64,000 nt of DNA from an uncultured Myxococcales bacterium (GCA_937980205.1 CALJKW010000076.1:186001-250000), one strand, 5' to 3'. Shown: positions 1 to 8,935, numbered from the stretch's first letter. Notes: generated by a model not told the origin, from the letters alone. Program-made: numbers and translations.

Positions 1-2
1 TG

Positions 3-761
3 AAGAGCGACGAGAGCATCGCGGCGTTCGCGCGGGCGGCGACGGTGACGCGGCTGCACCTGCGGTGGACGAAGGAGAACCCGCCCGACGATCTCGTCTT
101 CAAGGCGGTGGAGCCGATCTCCGGCGGCGTGCCCGAGGCGAAGGCTCCGGGGCCGGCGAAGCACAACCGGTTTCAAGGCCGGTACGTGATGTGGATTCAG
201 GGCTGCGGCGGCGGAGGGCTCGGCGGGTTCGGAGGGCTGGGCTTCTTCAGCGGCGGCTCTCCGCTCAACAAGCCGCTCGCCGGCTCGGCGGAGAAGCTGG
301 TCGACCCGTTCGAGCAGCTCATCGTGGCGGATCTGCCGGAGCTCGACGTGAAGGCGGTGCCGCTCTCGCCCGATGCCGGGCACATCACGTACGTGCCGAT
401 GGCGCAGCGGCCGCCGCCGCCTCCTCCTCTTCCGGCGCAGCCAGTGAAGCTGGGGACGATCTCGGTGAGCGGCGGGAAGCTGGAGCCGGAGATCGTGCGG
501 CGCGTGGTGCGGCAGCGGCTGCCGCAGCTGCGCTACTGCTACGACACGCGGAGGAACCAGAACCCGGCGCTGCAGGGGAAGGTCGTGCTGCAGTGGGTGA
601 TCAACGCCGAGGGGAACGTCGAGAAGGCCGAGGCGACGGCGTCGACCCACGCAGACGCCGCCCTCGACGCGTGCCTCGTGGGCCGCGTGAAAGGCATGCA
701 GTTTCCGAAGCCTGAAGGGCCGGTCACCGTGATGTTGCCGCTCTCGCTCAGCCCACAGTGA
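3..761 (+). CDS. DUF2330-like protein with AgmX/PglI C-terminal domain (5' end missing)
   Basis: The reading frame is open to the left edge, so the true start lies upstream; a GTG at 45 is in frame but falls inside the conserved part. The first ~60 visible residues (TRLHLRWTKENPPDDLVF, then NRFQGRYVM) resemble the end of DUF2330, a family common in myxobacterial secreted proteins. After a Gly-rich stretch and a run of six prolines, the last ~100 residues resemble the AgmX/PglI C-terminal domain (QLRYCYD, then GKVVLQWVINAEGNV and a second Cys in DACLVG), a TonB-like module seen in gliding-motility and envelope proteins. The two Cys could form a disulfide. An intrinsic terminator follows directly. 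The domain names are from recall of the families; exact role unknown. Confidence 0.75.
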   Translation, partial: KSDESIAAFARAATVTRLHLRWTKENPPDDLVFKAVEPISGGVPEAKAPGPAKHNRFQGRYVMWIQGCGGGGLGGFGGLGFFSGGSPLNKPLAGSAEKLVDPFEQLIVADLPELDVKAVPLSPDAGHITYVPMAQRPPPPPPLPAQPVKLGTISVSGGKLEPEIVRRVVRQRLPQLRYCYDTRRNQNPALQGKVVLQWVINAEGNVEKAEATASTHADAALDACLVGRVKGMQFPKPEGPVTVMLPLSLSPQ

Positions 762-772
762 TGCACACCCGG

Positions 773-798
773 ACTCTCAGTCCCTGAGAGTTGTTTTG
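773..798 (+). terminator. Rho-independent terminator
   Basis: A perfect 8-bp stem (ACTCTCAG at 773-780 and CTGAGAGT at 784-791) with a 3-base loop is followed by TGTTTTG. It lies 12 bases past the stop of the DUF2330/AgmX gene and before the PA14 lipoprotein start at 835, so it should end the upstream transcript. Confidence 0.6.
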
Positions 799-834
799 AA
801 GGCCGAAGCTGTGTCAGGAGTGAGCGCGACTCCG

Positions 835-2280
835 ATGTCGACTCGTTGGCTCGCCCTGATCTCCGCAGTCGGTTTCGCAGTGGGACTGAGTCTGTCTTCG
901 TGCGGCCAGGCGGCGCGCTGTCTCGCGTCGAACTGCGCCGGCTGCTGCACGGAAGACGGCATGTGCATGCGCGGCAACACCGTGCGCGCGTGCGGCAAGG
1001 GCGGCAGCATGTGCCAGGACTGCGGCTCGGCCGGCACCTGCACCGCGGAGCAGCAGTGCATCGTGTACATGGGGTCCGGCGGCGGTGAAGAGGGCGTGGG
1101 CGGCGGCGACTCCGGCACGGGCGGCGGCTTCGGCGGCACCGGCGGCGGAGTCAGCGGCAGCGGCGGCGGCATGAGCGGCAGCGGCGGCGGCGTCAGCGGC
1201 ACCGGCGGTGGAGTGGGCGGGAGCGGCGGTGGAGTGTCCGGCAGCGGCGGAGGCATGAGCGGCTCCGGCGGCGGCGCGGCTGGCGGCGGCACCGCAGGGG
1301 GCGCAGCAGGTGGAGGCACCGCGGGCGGCGGGGCCGCAGGCGGCGGCGCGGCTGGAGGAGCGGCCGGAGGTGGAGCAGGCGGTGGCGCGGGCGGCGGAAT
1401 GCCGGGCGGCGGGCTGCTGGGCCAGTACTTCGTGAACACCGCGGTGCTGGCGAGCCAGCCGCTGGTGCGGGTGGACCCGAACGTGGACTTCACGTGGGGC
1501 ACGGCGTCTCCGATGGCGGGGATTCCGGCGGACAACTTCTCGGTGCGGTGGACGGGGCAGGTCACGCCGCAGTTCACGGAGACGTACACGTTCTACGTGA
1601 ACGCGGACGACGGCTTTCAGCTGTGGATCGCGGGCGTCAGCGTGATCGAGCGGTGGGCGACAGGCAGCGGCGAGACCAGCGGGACGATCGCGCTGACGGC
1701 GGGGCAGAGGGTGGACGTGCGGCTCGAGTACTTCGAGGCCACGGGCTCCGCGAGCGCGCGGCTGTCGTGGTCGAGCGCGAGCCAGCCGAAGCAGGTGGTG
1801 CCGGCCACGCGGCTCTCGCTGCCGGTGTACACGCCGGGCGCGCTCTCGGGCGACTACTTCATCGATCAGAGCCTCGGCGACTTCATCGCCAGCCGCGACG
1901 ACGGGCCGATCTCGTTCAACTGGACGGGCACCGGCCCGGGCAGCGGCTTCCTCGGCGTGAGCGGCACGTTCCCGTACACCACGTACTACTCGGTGCGGTG
2001 GACGGGCTCGCTCGTGGCGCCGGCGACCGGCTCGTACACGTTCTACACGCTGAGCGACGACGGCGTGCGGCTGTGGGTCAACGGCACGCAGTTGGTGAAC
2101 AACTGGACCTCGCACTCCGCGACCGAGAACAGCGGGACGATCTCGCTGACCGCCGGGCAGCGCGTGTTCGTGCGCCTCGACTACCAGCAGCTCACCGTCG
2201 ACGCCGTCATCGCGCTCAGCTGGCAGGGGCCGGGCATCGCGAAGCAGACGATCCCGGCGAGCAGGCTCAATCCGCAGTAG
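835..2280 (+). CDS. Lipoprotein with Cys-rich head, Gly-rich linker and two PA14 domains
   Basis: Predicted cell-surface lipoprotein of 481 residues. The ATG at 835 was chosen over an upstream in-frame TTG (796) because it gives a clean signal peptide ending in the lipobox LSSC. The acylated Cys is followed by a short Cys-rich segment (about ten Cys to residue 80), then about 110 residues of GGG-S/T/A repeats, then two PA14 domains (roughly 194-325 and 338-480; note FTETYTFYVNADDGFQLWI and its counterpart GSYTFYTLSDDGVRLWV). PA14 is a beta-barrel often found in carbohydrate-binding or adhesive proteins, so sugar binding at the surface is likely but inferred. The frame is fully open and codon use matches its neighbours. 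Confidence 0.85.
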   Translation: MSTRWLALISAVGFAVGLSLSSCGQAARCLASNCAGCCTEDGMCMRGNTVRACGKGGSMCQDCGSAGTCTAEQQCIVYMGSGGGEEGVGGGDSGTGGGFGGTGGGVSGSGGGMSGSGGGVSGTGGGVGGSGGGVSGSGGGMSGSGGGAAGGGTAGGAAGGGTAGGGAAGGGAAGGAAGGGAGGGAGGGMPGGGLLGQYFVNTAVLASQPLVRVDPNVDFTWGTASPMAGIPADNFSVRWTGQVTPQFTETYTFYVNADDGFQLWIAGVSVIERWATGSGETSGTIALTAGQRVDVRLEYFEATGSASARLSWSSASQPKQVVPATRLSLPVYTPGALSGDYFIDQSLGDFIASRDDGPISFNWTGTGPGSGFLGVSGTFPYTTYYSVRWTGSLVAPATGSYTFYTLSDDGVRLWVNGTQLVNNWTSHSATENSGTISLTAGQRVFVRLDYQQLTVDAVIALSWQGPGIAKQTIPASRLNPQ

Positions 2281-2313
2281 CCGGGTTGGTCAGTCACCTG
2301 AGGGGCACGCGGG

Positions 2314-3312
2314 TCAGATCTTCCGGCCGGGATGATGCTGCGCCATCCACGCCTCGAGATCCGCTCGCAGCACCCGGTACCGGGTCAGGAAGTCCTTGTT
2401 CCGGTCTTTGATCAGGTTCAGGTACTTCTGGCCCTTCTGCTGCCGGCGCCGGTGCTCGATCACCTTGTCGATGCGCTCGCGCACCAGCTTGATGTCGTCG
2501 AACGGCTTCTCGATGTACGCGCTCGCGCCGAGCTCGAGCGCGCGCATCGCCGCCTCCTTCGACGAGTAGCCGGTGATCATCACCACGTCGGTCTCGGGCG
2601 AGAGCTCTTTGATCCGCTGCATCACCTCGAGGCCGCCGATGCCGGGCAGGTTCTTGTCGGTGATGACGACGTGAAAGCCCTTCTCCCAGATCGCCTTCAC
2701 CGCGCTCTCGCCGTCCATCACCGACGTGCACTCGTGCTTGGAGAGGATGCGCTTCAGGATGTCGTGCACGACGGGCTCGTCATCGACGAGCAAGAGCTGC
2801 GTCGGGCCCTCCTCCGGCGCCTCGGCGGGCTTCTTCGACGCCTCGAGCTTCTCCTCGAGCTCGATGGCGCGCTTCTCGGCGGCGACGATCGTCTTGAGGA
2901 ACTCTTCGTTCAGCGCGTGCAGGCGAAGGAGCAGATCGCGCTCGCGCATGACCTGGCGGTGCCGGCCGATCCACTCCTGGATCTCGAGGACGATCTCGTT
3001 GCGGCTCTGGGTCTTGAACTCGAGGACGCCCGAGGCGCCGCTCCACAGCGAGAGCACGAGTCGCCGGTCGATGCCGGCGTCCGTCGCGATCAGGACCTGG
3101 ATGTCGGGCCGGATGGTCGTCAGCTTCTCGACGACGGTCGGCGCGTCGGGCTGGTCGCCGGTGACGATGGCGACGGCGACGTCCTGGCCGTGCACCGCGC
3201 CGAGCGCGGTCTGCGCGTCGACGTAGTGCTGAAGCAGCGTTTCTTGCTGTCCAAGCAGCTCCCCGAGCTGCTTCGGGGGAGCCCTCGGCCCCACCCAGAG
3301 GACCCGTTCCAT
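2314..3312 (-). CDS. Response-regulator protein with degenerate and intact receiver domains
   Basis: 332 residues. The C-terminal receiver domain (about 171-290) is complete: acidic pair D177/D178, phospho-acceptor D219 in VVITDKNLPG, T247 and K269. The first 115 residues look like a second receiver fold that lacks the acidic pocket, joined by a coiled coil (about 117-165). There is no DNA-binding or enzymatic output domain; the protein ends in a basic helix (HRRRQQKGQKYLNLIKDRNK). It is therefore probably a phosphorelay or scaffolding receiver that works by protein contact. No kinase gene is adjacent; the nearest two-component genes are 26 kb away. The partner is unknown. Confidence 0.85.
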   Translation of the reverse strand: MERVLWVGPRAPPKQLGELLGQQETLLQHYVDAQTALGAVHGQDVAVAIVTGDQPDAPTVVEKLTTIRPDIQVLIATDAGIDRRLVLSLWSGASGVLEFKTQSRNEIVLEIQEWIGRHRQVMRERDLLLRLHALNEEFLKTIVAAEKRAIELEEKLEASKKPAEAPEEGPTQLLLVDDEPVVHDILKRILSKHECTSVMDGESAVKAIWEKGFHVVITDKNLPGIGGLEVMQRIKELSPETDVVMITGYSSKEAAMRALELGASAYIEKPFDDIKLVRERIDKVIEHRRRQQKGQKYLNLIKDRNKDFLTRYRVLRADLEAWMAQHHPGRKI

Positions 3313-3362
3313 GTGGACGGGGTTCTACCTCGCCGTGCTGCAACCGTCATTCGCATCGCGGA

Positions 3363-3397
3363 TGACGTCACCGTGGGGGTGACGTTACAATGTCACC
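3363..3397 (+). promoter_or_regulatory. Promoter and operator of the toxin-antitoxin pair
   Basis: An inverted repeat, ACGTCACC (3365-3372) and GGTGACGT (3378-3385) with a 5-base spacer, is followed by a third half-site TGTCACC (3391-3397) that touches the antitoxin ATG. TACAAT at 3386-3391 fits a -10 box and TGACGT at 3363-3368 a weak -35 with 17-base spacing, which would place the operator between them and the transcription start on or next to the ATG. Ribbon-helix-helix antitoxins usually bind such repeats to repress their own operon. This is inference from sequence symmetry. Confidence 0.55.
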
Positions 3398-3634
3398 ATG
3401 GCGCACACGACGCGAAGTCCGACCACGATCTACCTCGATCCCAAGCTCGCCAAAGCTGCCCGCATCAAGGCTGCCATCACCGGCAAGAGCCTCTCGGACC
3501 TGGCGAACGAGGGCCTCGCTCGTGTTCTGCGGGAAGACGAGGGGCTCCTTCGGTTGGCGCGGCAGCGTCGGAGACAGCGAGGCCGTGACTACGAGGAGTT
3601 CCTCAAAGAGCTCCGACGCGATGGCGAAATTTAA
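3398..3634 (+). CDS. Ribbon-helix-helix-type antitoxin
   Basis: 78 residues. The N-terminus (TTIYLDPKLAKAARIKAAIT, then GKSLSDLANEGL) has the beta-strand-helix-helix pattern of CopG/Arc-type DNA-binding antitoxins; the charged C-terminus (RRQRGRDYEEFLKELRRDGEI) would wrap around the toxin. The gene overlaps the toxin gene by 14 bases, the usual arrangement for a TA operon with the antitoxin first. The family is identified by pattern rather than by a database match. The start codon abuts a candidate operator and may be translated from a leaderless or nearly leaderless mRNA. Confidence 0.75.
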   Translation: MAHTTRSPTTIYLDPKLAKAARIKAAITGKSLSDLANEGLARVLREDEGLLRLARQRRRQRGRDYEEFLKELRRDGEI

Positions 3635-3866
3635 CGTCATCATCCAACCGGAAGCCGAGCGGGACTTCCGGGCCGTACCATTCCCCTTCAGGCGCCAGCT
3701 CAACCAGAAGATCTACGCGTTGAAGGACGAGCCTCGGCCGCCGGAGAGCGAAATCATCCTCGATGAGCTGCGGGTCGTTCGCGTCGCGGGCTGGCGACTG
3801 CTCTACGAGATCGATGAGACGACGACGACTTTCACCGTGTTGGCGGTGCTCCCGCCGGTTGGCTAG
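3621..3866 (+). CDS. RelE/ParE-family toxin
   Basis: 81 residues, the normal size for the family. The pattern VIIQPEAERDFRAVP (helical start), a basic centre, then VVRVAGWRLLYEID and a hydrophobic last strand TFTVLAVLPPVG is typical of ParE/RelE folds, which either cut mRNA on the ribosome (RelE) or poison gyrase (ParE); the sequence alone does not decide which. The start is the ATG at 3621 inside the antitoxin gene. Its 3' end overlaps by 35 bases the 3' end of the convergent polysaccharide ligase gene, so the two transcripts could pair at their ends. Confidence 0.8.
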   Translation: MAKFNVIIQPEAERDFRAVPFPFRRQLNQKIYALKDEPRPPESEIILDELRVVRVAGWRLLYEIDETTTTFTVLAVLPPVG

Positions 3867-5373
3867 GTCCGGGCCACGCCCCCGTCCTGACCGCCAGCTT
3901 GCTCGCGAGCGCGGCAGCCAGCGCCGCCATCCACGACGGCGTCCACGACAGCGTCCCCATGTCGCCGTACATCTGGCAGAAGAACGACGCGACGATGCCG
4001 ATGCCGGTGAGGCACCAGACGCGCACCCAGAGGTCGTCTTCCTTCGCGACCGCGTACGTGCGCGCGCACAGGTAGATGGCCACCACGTGCGGCAGCATCA
4101 TCAGCGTGAAGCCGATGGGGCCGCCGATCGCCATGAACCAGAGGTACTGGTTGTGCGGGTGGTACTCCCACGTCGGCATCGCGCTCGAGATGTCGGGCAG
4201 CTCGAACAGCTTCCCCATCTTGTGGCCGAAGCCGTAGGGGATGAGCGCGTTGTTCGCCCACGCGAAGAGCACGTTCACGTTCTCGATGTCGCGGTAGTCG
4301 GGCTGCGCGCCCTGGTTCGGGTCTCCGACGATGAGGGACCGGACCAGCCGCGCGCCCCAGAACAGCGAGCCGCCGGTCGAGCTCCACCCGAGCAGCACGT
4401 ACGGGGGAAGGAACGGCGCCGCGATCACCGCCGCGCGCAGCAGCAGCCGCTTGAACATCGTCGGCGGAGACAACGCCATCGTCGCGATGACCGCGATGCC
4501 CAGGCACACGTACGCCAGGCGCCGGTCGTTGAGCACCAGCCCGTAGATGACGATCGGCAGCCAGACGAGCCCGTCGAGGATCAGCTTCCACCGCACGCGC
4601 TCGACGAGCAGGTTGAAGTACAGCGCGAGCAGCGGAATGAACAGCAGCGTGTCGGTGTGCGACGTCGTGAACTCGATCTCGTAGCCGTTCGGCCGAATGA
4701 ACGAGTGCACGTAGTAGATGCCGATGAGCGCCTTGAAGACCGCGACCACGATGATGGCGCGCGCGATGTTCTTGAGCTCGCGGTCGGTGCCGTCGAACGC
4801 GCGCAGCAGCAGCACCGTGCGCAGCGGGAACATCAGCGTCTGCCGCAGCTGCCACAGCGACTCGTTGAAGTTGCCGCCCTGCAGCGTGCCGAGCACGTCG
4901 AGGCCGACGACGGCTCCGGCGCTGATGAAGAGCGCGTAGTTCAGCGGCCGCACCGTGGGCGCGTGAGAGACGTACGTGGCGTCTCGCCGCCGGACGATGG
5001 CCGCGCCGACGAGGAGGATGGTGAGCAGGTCGACCAGCGGCAGCCGCAGGAAGCCGACGCCGATGGTCGCGTTGAGGTTCGTGAGGAACAGGCGCGCGAC
5101 CGGCATCAGCGGCGCCTCCCACCCGTGATCGAGCGGAGACTGCAGGCCCTCGAACAGGAAGGTGAGCAGGAACAGGCCCGACGCGGTGACCTTCAGCGGC
5201 GCCTGGAAGAGCGCCCACGCGCCAGCCGCGATGAGCGGCACGGCCACGGCCATGAGCGGCTGATCGAGCGTGAGCCCGAGCACCGTGCCGAGGCCGGTGG
5301 CAACAAAGGCACCGAAGAGCCAGAAGGGGACCCGGCGCGGCTTCACGCGGGGCAGCGCTGCGGCCGGAGTCAT
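3832..5373 (-). CDS. O-antigen ligase/polymerase-like membrane protein (Wzy/WaaL family)
   Basis: 513 residues with about eleven hydrophobic segments. The large periplasmic loop near residue 370-430 carries WEYHPHNQYLWFMAIGG, matching the conserved His-Asn region of the Wzy_C/O-antigen ligase family. Such enzymes join or polymerise lipid-linked sugar repeats in the periplasm. It is the last gene of a four-gene operon: its ATG (5373) overlaps the stop of the Wzz-like gene by 4 bases, so translation is coupled. Being next to a chain-length regulator argues for a polymerase rather than a lipid-A ligase, but this is inference. The reading frame stays open far upstream of the ATG, but that part lies opposite other coding frames and is not used. 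Confidence 0.85.
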   Translation of the reverse strand: MTPAAALPRVKPRRVPFWLFGAFVATGLGTVLGLTLDQPLMAVAVPLIAAGAWALFQAPLKVTASGLFLLTFLFEGLQSPLDHGWEAPLMPVARLFLTNLNATIGVGFLRLPLVDLLTILLVGAAIVRRRDATYVSHAPTVRPLNYALFISAGAVVGLDVLGTLQGGNFNESLWQLRQTLMFPLRTVLLLRAFDGTDRELKNIARAIIVVAVFKALIGIYYVHSFIRPNGYEIEFTTSHTDTLLFIPLLALYFNLLVERVRWKLILDGLVWLPIVIYGLVLNDRRLAYVCLGIAVIATMALSPPTMFKRLLLRAAVIAAPFLPPYVLLGWSSTGGSLFWGARLVRSLIVGDPNQGAQPDYRDIENVNVLFAWANNALIPYGFGHKMGKLFELPDISSAMPTWEYHPHNQYLWFMAIGGPIGFTLMMLPHVVAIYLCARTYAVAKEDDLWVRVWCLTGIGIVASFFCQMYGDMGTLSWTPSWMAALAAALASKLAVRTGAWPGPSQPAGAPPTR

Positions 5374-6824
5374 TTTATCGGCCCCTTCAGCTCCACCAGC
5401 AGCGGCACCTTGAGCATCCTTCGCACCTGCCACGCCTCGGCGAGGGTGCGCTTCCACAGGTCGACCGCCGCCGCCGCGAAGAACGCGAGCACGATGCCGA
5501 CGAACAGCCCGGCCGCCAGGATCGCCGGCACGTTCGGCGCCAGCGCGACCTTCGGCGTCTGCGCGGGCTTCACGGCGTGGAACCGGTACTTGAACGCGGC
5601 GCGCGCCGTGTCGAGCGCCATGCGCGCCGACCCGATGCGCATGAGCAGCTCCTGGTGCCGACCGAGGGCCACGCGCACCTGCTCCTGCGCGACGGAGATC
5701 GCCGGATCCCGCTCGAGCTCCGGCGGCAGGTTCGCGAGCGACGCCTCGGAGACGAGCCCGGTCGTCTGCGCCGGCGCATTCGACCGCCGCGCCGAGCGGT
5801 CGACCTTGCCGCCGCGTTCCTCGAGGTCGCGCTCGAGGTCGATCACGTCGCGCTTGAGCTGGACCATCTGCGGAGACGGCCGCTCGAGCGCCTTCACCTG
5901 CCGCTCGAGCTCGGTGATGGCGGGGTGTGAGCGGTTGAACACCACCTGCTGCTGCTCGAGCGTCGCGCGCGCGCGGGTGAGCTCGCGGGCGCGCTGCTCC
6001 TGAAGCGACTCGAGCGCGTTCTGCTTCGAGCGGAGCATGAACTTGAGCTGCGCGAGCTCCTGCGAGGTGACCGCCCGGGGCCGCGAAGGCGCGTTGGCTG
6101 CGGCGCGCGCCAGCACGCGCGAATCTCCGCGGCTGCGCTCGGCGACGACGCGGCGCAGGTTGCCGACCGCCTCTTGAATCAGCAAGTCGGTCTGCGCGGC
6201 GTGGACCTCGAGGATGCCGATGGCCTCGGTCATCGCCTCGACCTCGGTGACGTGGCGCGACTCGACGAAGTTCCGCGACGCGGCCTCGACGATTCGTCGC
6301 GCCATCGCGGCGTCGGGCCACTCGACGGCGATCTCCACCGTCTCGTAGTCGGCCGAGACCTGCAGCCGCTTCTCGAGCGTGCCGACGACGATCTCGGACC
6401 AGGTCTCGCCCGTCCACCCGCCACCGATGAGCTGCTGCAGCTGGTCCTTCATCCGCAAGATCGGGCTGCGGCCCTTCTGCCACTCGGCGACGAGGTTCGT
6501 GTCCTGGGCGATCTTCGTGAGCGAGTCGCGCGCCAGCACGCGCTCGCGGGCCGCGCGCATCGGCGCCTCGTCGGACCAGGGCGCGTTCGGGTTCGCGATC
6601 GACGCCATGTAGCTCGTCGGCCGAGCGAGCAGCTTCGTGCTCGACACGTATTTCCTCGGCAGAAACGCGGCCGCCGCGACGGCGAGCGCGAGCGTGAGCA
6701 CGAACGCGGCGGCCCCCACCATCGGGTGCCGGCGCAGCGCCCGCCAGGTGAAGCCCGCCCAGTCCCAGAACAGTGTCCAGTCGAACAGGGGCGGGGCACG
6801 CCGTTTCACTTCTTGAGGCTCCAC
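5370..6824 (-). CDS. Wzz-like polysaccharide co-polymerase
   Basis: 484 residues with two membrane segments (about 36-56 and 433-453) enclosing a long, mostly helical periplasmic domain with heptad-rich stretches around 200-350. This is the layout of Wzz/Wzc-N polysaccharide co-polymerases that set chain length or help export. A C-terminal tyrosine-kinase domain and Tyr cluster are absent; only ~30 residues follow the second membrane segment. The region QQQVVFNRSHPAITELERQV resembles the conserved 'SP-hP-x-hh' segment of the GumC/exopolysaccharide type. It overlaps the upstream glycosidase gene by 19 bases and the downstream ligase gene by 4, so it is firmly part of the operon. Confidence 0.85.
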   Translation of the reverse strand: MEPQEVKRRAPPLFDWTLFWDWAGFTWRALRRHPMVGAAAFVLTLALAVAAAAFLPRKYVSSTKLLARPTSYMASIANPNAPWSDEAPMRAARERVLARDSLTKIAQDTNLVAEWQKGRSPILRMKDQLQQLIGGGWTGETWSEIVVGTLEKRLQVSADYETVEIAVEWPDAAMARRIVEAASRNFVESRHVTEVEAMTEAIGILEVHAAQTDLLIQEAVGNLRRVVAERSRGDSRVLARAAANAPSRPRAVTSQELAQLKFMLRSKQNALESLQEQRARELTRARATLEQQQVVFNRSHPAITELERQVKALERPSPQMVQLKRDVIDLERDLEERGGKVDRSARRSNAPAQTTGLVSEASLANLPPELERDPAISVAQEQVRVALGRHQELLMRIGSARMALDTARAAFKYRFHAVKPAQTPKVALAPNVPAILAAGLFVGIVLAFFAAAAVDLWKRTLAEAWQVRRMLKVPLLVELKGPIK

Positions 6825-8935
6825 TCCACGACGTTGATGCTGAACGGTTCCAGCGGCAGCGCAACCTTCGTGTCGACCTTTTGCGGCTCGAGGCCCTTCG
6901 GCCCTCCGGCGTAGGCGAAGAAGCGGCGGCCCTGCACCTCGCTGCAGCCGTCGAGCGCGACGTCCGCGAGCAGCGGAGTCTTCGGGTCGAGGTTGAGCAC
7001 GACGGCGACGAGCTTCGTGCCGTCGGCGGAGATCGACGCGAACGCCGACGCTCCCGCGGGGGCCTGCGTGTTCAGCGACCAGTCCTGGAACCGCCCGCCG
7101 GCGCCGTCGTAGTCGCGGTACGCGCGGAAGCCCCAGTACGCGGGCGAGTTCGCGGGCGGATAGCTCCAGTAATAGGCGCTGGTGAGATCGAACTGGCCGA
7201 AGCGGCCGAGGGCTTCGGCGACGGCGAGGCCTCCGCTGATGTGGCCTTCAGCGCCGAAGTTCCACTCGCCGATGCTGGTGCCGAGGCCGGGCGCGTTCTC
7301 GGAGATCCACTTCTTCATGCGCGGAATGAGCTGCACCTTGTCATCGATCCACGACTCGTCGTGGTACGTCGGGTCCCACAGCGCGCGCGTCGAGCGGATG
7401 CGGCGCAGCGAGGCTTCGATCGACGTGTCGCCGCGCTCGGCGATGCCGACGCCCTCGGCCTGCGGGTAGAAGTGCAGGTCGAGGATGTCGACGAGCCGCA
7501 CCTTCGTCTGCTTCTCGTGCTCGGCGATCTTCTTGAGGTACCAGGGGATGATCGGCACGTCGCCGTGCATGCGGCGATCGGGGCGCAGCGTGGGGCCACC
7601 GCCCTTCAGGTCCTTCTGCGAGTAGAAGTAGTTCGACCAGCCCCACTCGGCGGGCCCCGCGATGATCGCCGTCGGGTCGGCCTTCTTCACCGCGCTGGCG
7701 TAGAGCTTCGTGCGCTCCCACAGCTCGTCGTAGCCGACGGGGTCGGGGTGGATGTCGTGGTGGGTCGAGTCCCAGAGGCCCGGCTCGTTGTCGAGGATGT
7801 ACGTGACCGGCGTCTTGAGCTGCGCCGACTTCGCCTTGATGAGCGTCACCCACTTCGCGACGAAGTCGGGCGAGGCCTCGATGCTGGTGAGCGTCGGCGG
7901 CCCCGGCTTCAGCCACTTGCCGTTCTTGTCGCGGCCGTTGCCGGCGCCGGTCGAGTCTTCCTTGTCCTGCTGCTCGGGGAAGTCCTTCACCGGGAAGCCC
8001 ATCGACTTCGTGTCCTTCGCGACCCAGCCCATCATCGGCAGCGAGATGACGCTGCCCGCGCCGTGCTCGGCGTTGACCTCGAGGAAGGTCTCCCACGTCC
8101 AGTTGGGCTTGTTCGTGTAGGTGAGGTTGCGGAAGTACCAGTCCATGCCGGCGTTCCACGCTTCGCCGAGCTGGAAGTTGTACCGGGTCGAGTGGTTGCC
8201 GCCCCAGCGCCGCGCGGGCGGCTTCAGGTCCCAGTGGTGGTCGGACTTGTATTCCCACAGCGGGTAGAACGCGATGCCGTAGATCAGCGGGCTGATCTGG
8301 TGGTCCTTCTTCTTGCAGTCGATGGAGACCTTCAGCGGCTTCCCGGCGACGCGCGGCTGCGCGGCAGCTCCGCCGGTCTCCGCGCCAGGCACCGTCATGG
8401 TCACGTCGTCGATCGTGACCCAGGTGCCCTTGGGCAGATCTTTGAACGCGAAGAAGACGATGCGATCGAACGCCATGCGCTTCGGGTTGAGCGCGCTCAT
8501 CGGCAGGAAGACTTCGTAGGCGCCGTCTTCGAGCGCGCGGCGGTGCTCGGGGCCGACGCGGATCTTCTCCCAGTCGCGGCCCGAGGTGCCGGGCTTGTCG
8601 AGCTTGAGCTCGAGGAAGTCGCCCAGGCCCGGCGGAGCCTTCACCGTGAACGCGAGCCCGCCCGCCTGCGCGGCGCTCATCTCGTGCTCGCGGGTGATGA
8701 TCCACCCGCCGTAGCCGGAGAGATCGTGAAGCTCGGCGCCTCCGCCCGGGTTCTTCTTCCGCGCCGACCAGCCGAAGTCCATCCAGCCCTTCTGCATGCC
8801 CTGGCGGTAGACGACCTCGGCGGCGGCGGGAGCAGGCGCGGAGCGGCCGGCGCCGGCGGCGCCTCCGTCCTTCGGCTGCTCGGCAGCGCGCGAGCACAGC
8901 GCGATCATTGCTGCGGTAATCGTTGCGGTTCTCAT
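6806..8935 (-). CDS. Secreted glycoside hydrolase family 44-like enzyme
   Basis: 709 residues. An N-terminal signal-like segment precedes a beta-rich domain (about 40-190) that may bind carbohydrate. The rest matches GH44 (endoglucanase/xyloglucanase): RRWGGNHSTRYNFQLGEAWN near 242-261, the putative acid/base E384 in LDNEPGLW and the putative nucleophile E557 in SIGEWNFG, followed by a C-terminal beta domain ending VVEWSLKK. Both catalytic Glu are present, so it should be active on a beta-1,4-glucan or similar chain. Its place inside a polysaccharide operon, with 4-base and 19-base overlaps on either side, suggests that it trims or releases the polymer made by that operon rather than digesting plant material. 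The exact substrate is unknown. Confidence 0.85.
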   Translation of the reverse strand: MRTATITAAMIALCSRAAEQPKDGGAAGAGRSAPAPAAAEVVYRQGMQKGWMDFGWSARKKNPGGGAELHDLSGYGGWIITREHEMSAAQAGGLAFTVKAPPGLGDFLELKLDKPGTSGRDWEKIRVGPEHRRALEDGAYEVFLPMSALNPKRMAFDRIVFFAFKDLPKGTWVTIDDVTMTVPGAETGGAAAQPRVAGKPLKVSIDCKKKDHQISPLIYGIAFYPLWEYKSDHHWDLKPPARRWGGNHSTRYNFQLGEAWNAGMDWYFRNLTYTNKPNWTWETFLEVNAEHGAGSVISLPMMGWVAKDTKSMGFPVKDFPEQQDKEDSTGAGNGRDKNGKWLKPGPPTLTSIEASPDFVAKWVTLIKAKSAQLKTPVTYILDNEPGLWDSTHHDIHPDPVGYDELWERTKLYASAVKKADPTAIIAGPAEWGWSNYFYSQKDLKGGGPTLRPDRRMHGDVPIIPWYLKKIAEHEKQTKVRLVDILDLHFYPQAEGVGIAERGDTSIEASLRRIRSTRALWDPTYHDESWIDDKVQLIPRMKKWISENAPGLGTSIGEWNFGAEGHISGGLAVAEALGRFGQFDLTSAYYWSYPPANSPAYWGFRAYRDYDGAGGRFQDWSLNTQAPAGASAFASISADGTKLVAVVLNLDPKTPLLADVALDGCSEVQGRRFFAYAGGPKGLEPQKVDTKVALPLEPFSINVVEWSLKK

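Noticed and set aside
777..1589. Pro-rich open frame on the minus strand opposite the PA14 lipoprotein
   Set aside because: It is the complement of the GGC-rich linker; the plus-strand frame has signal peptide, lipobox and PA14 domains.
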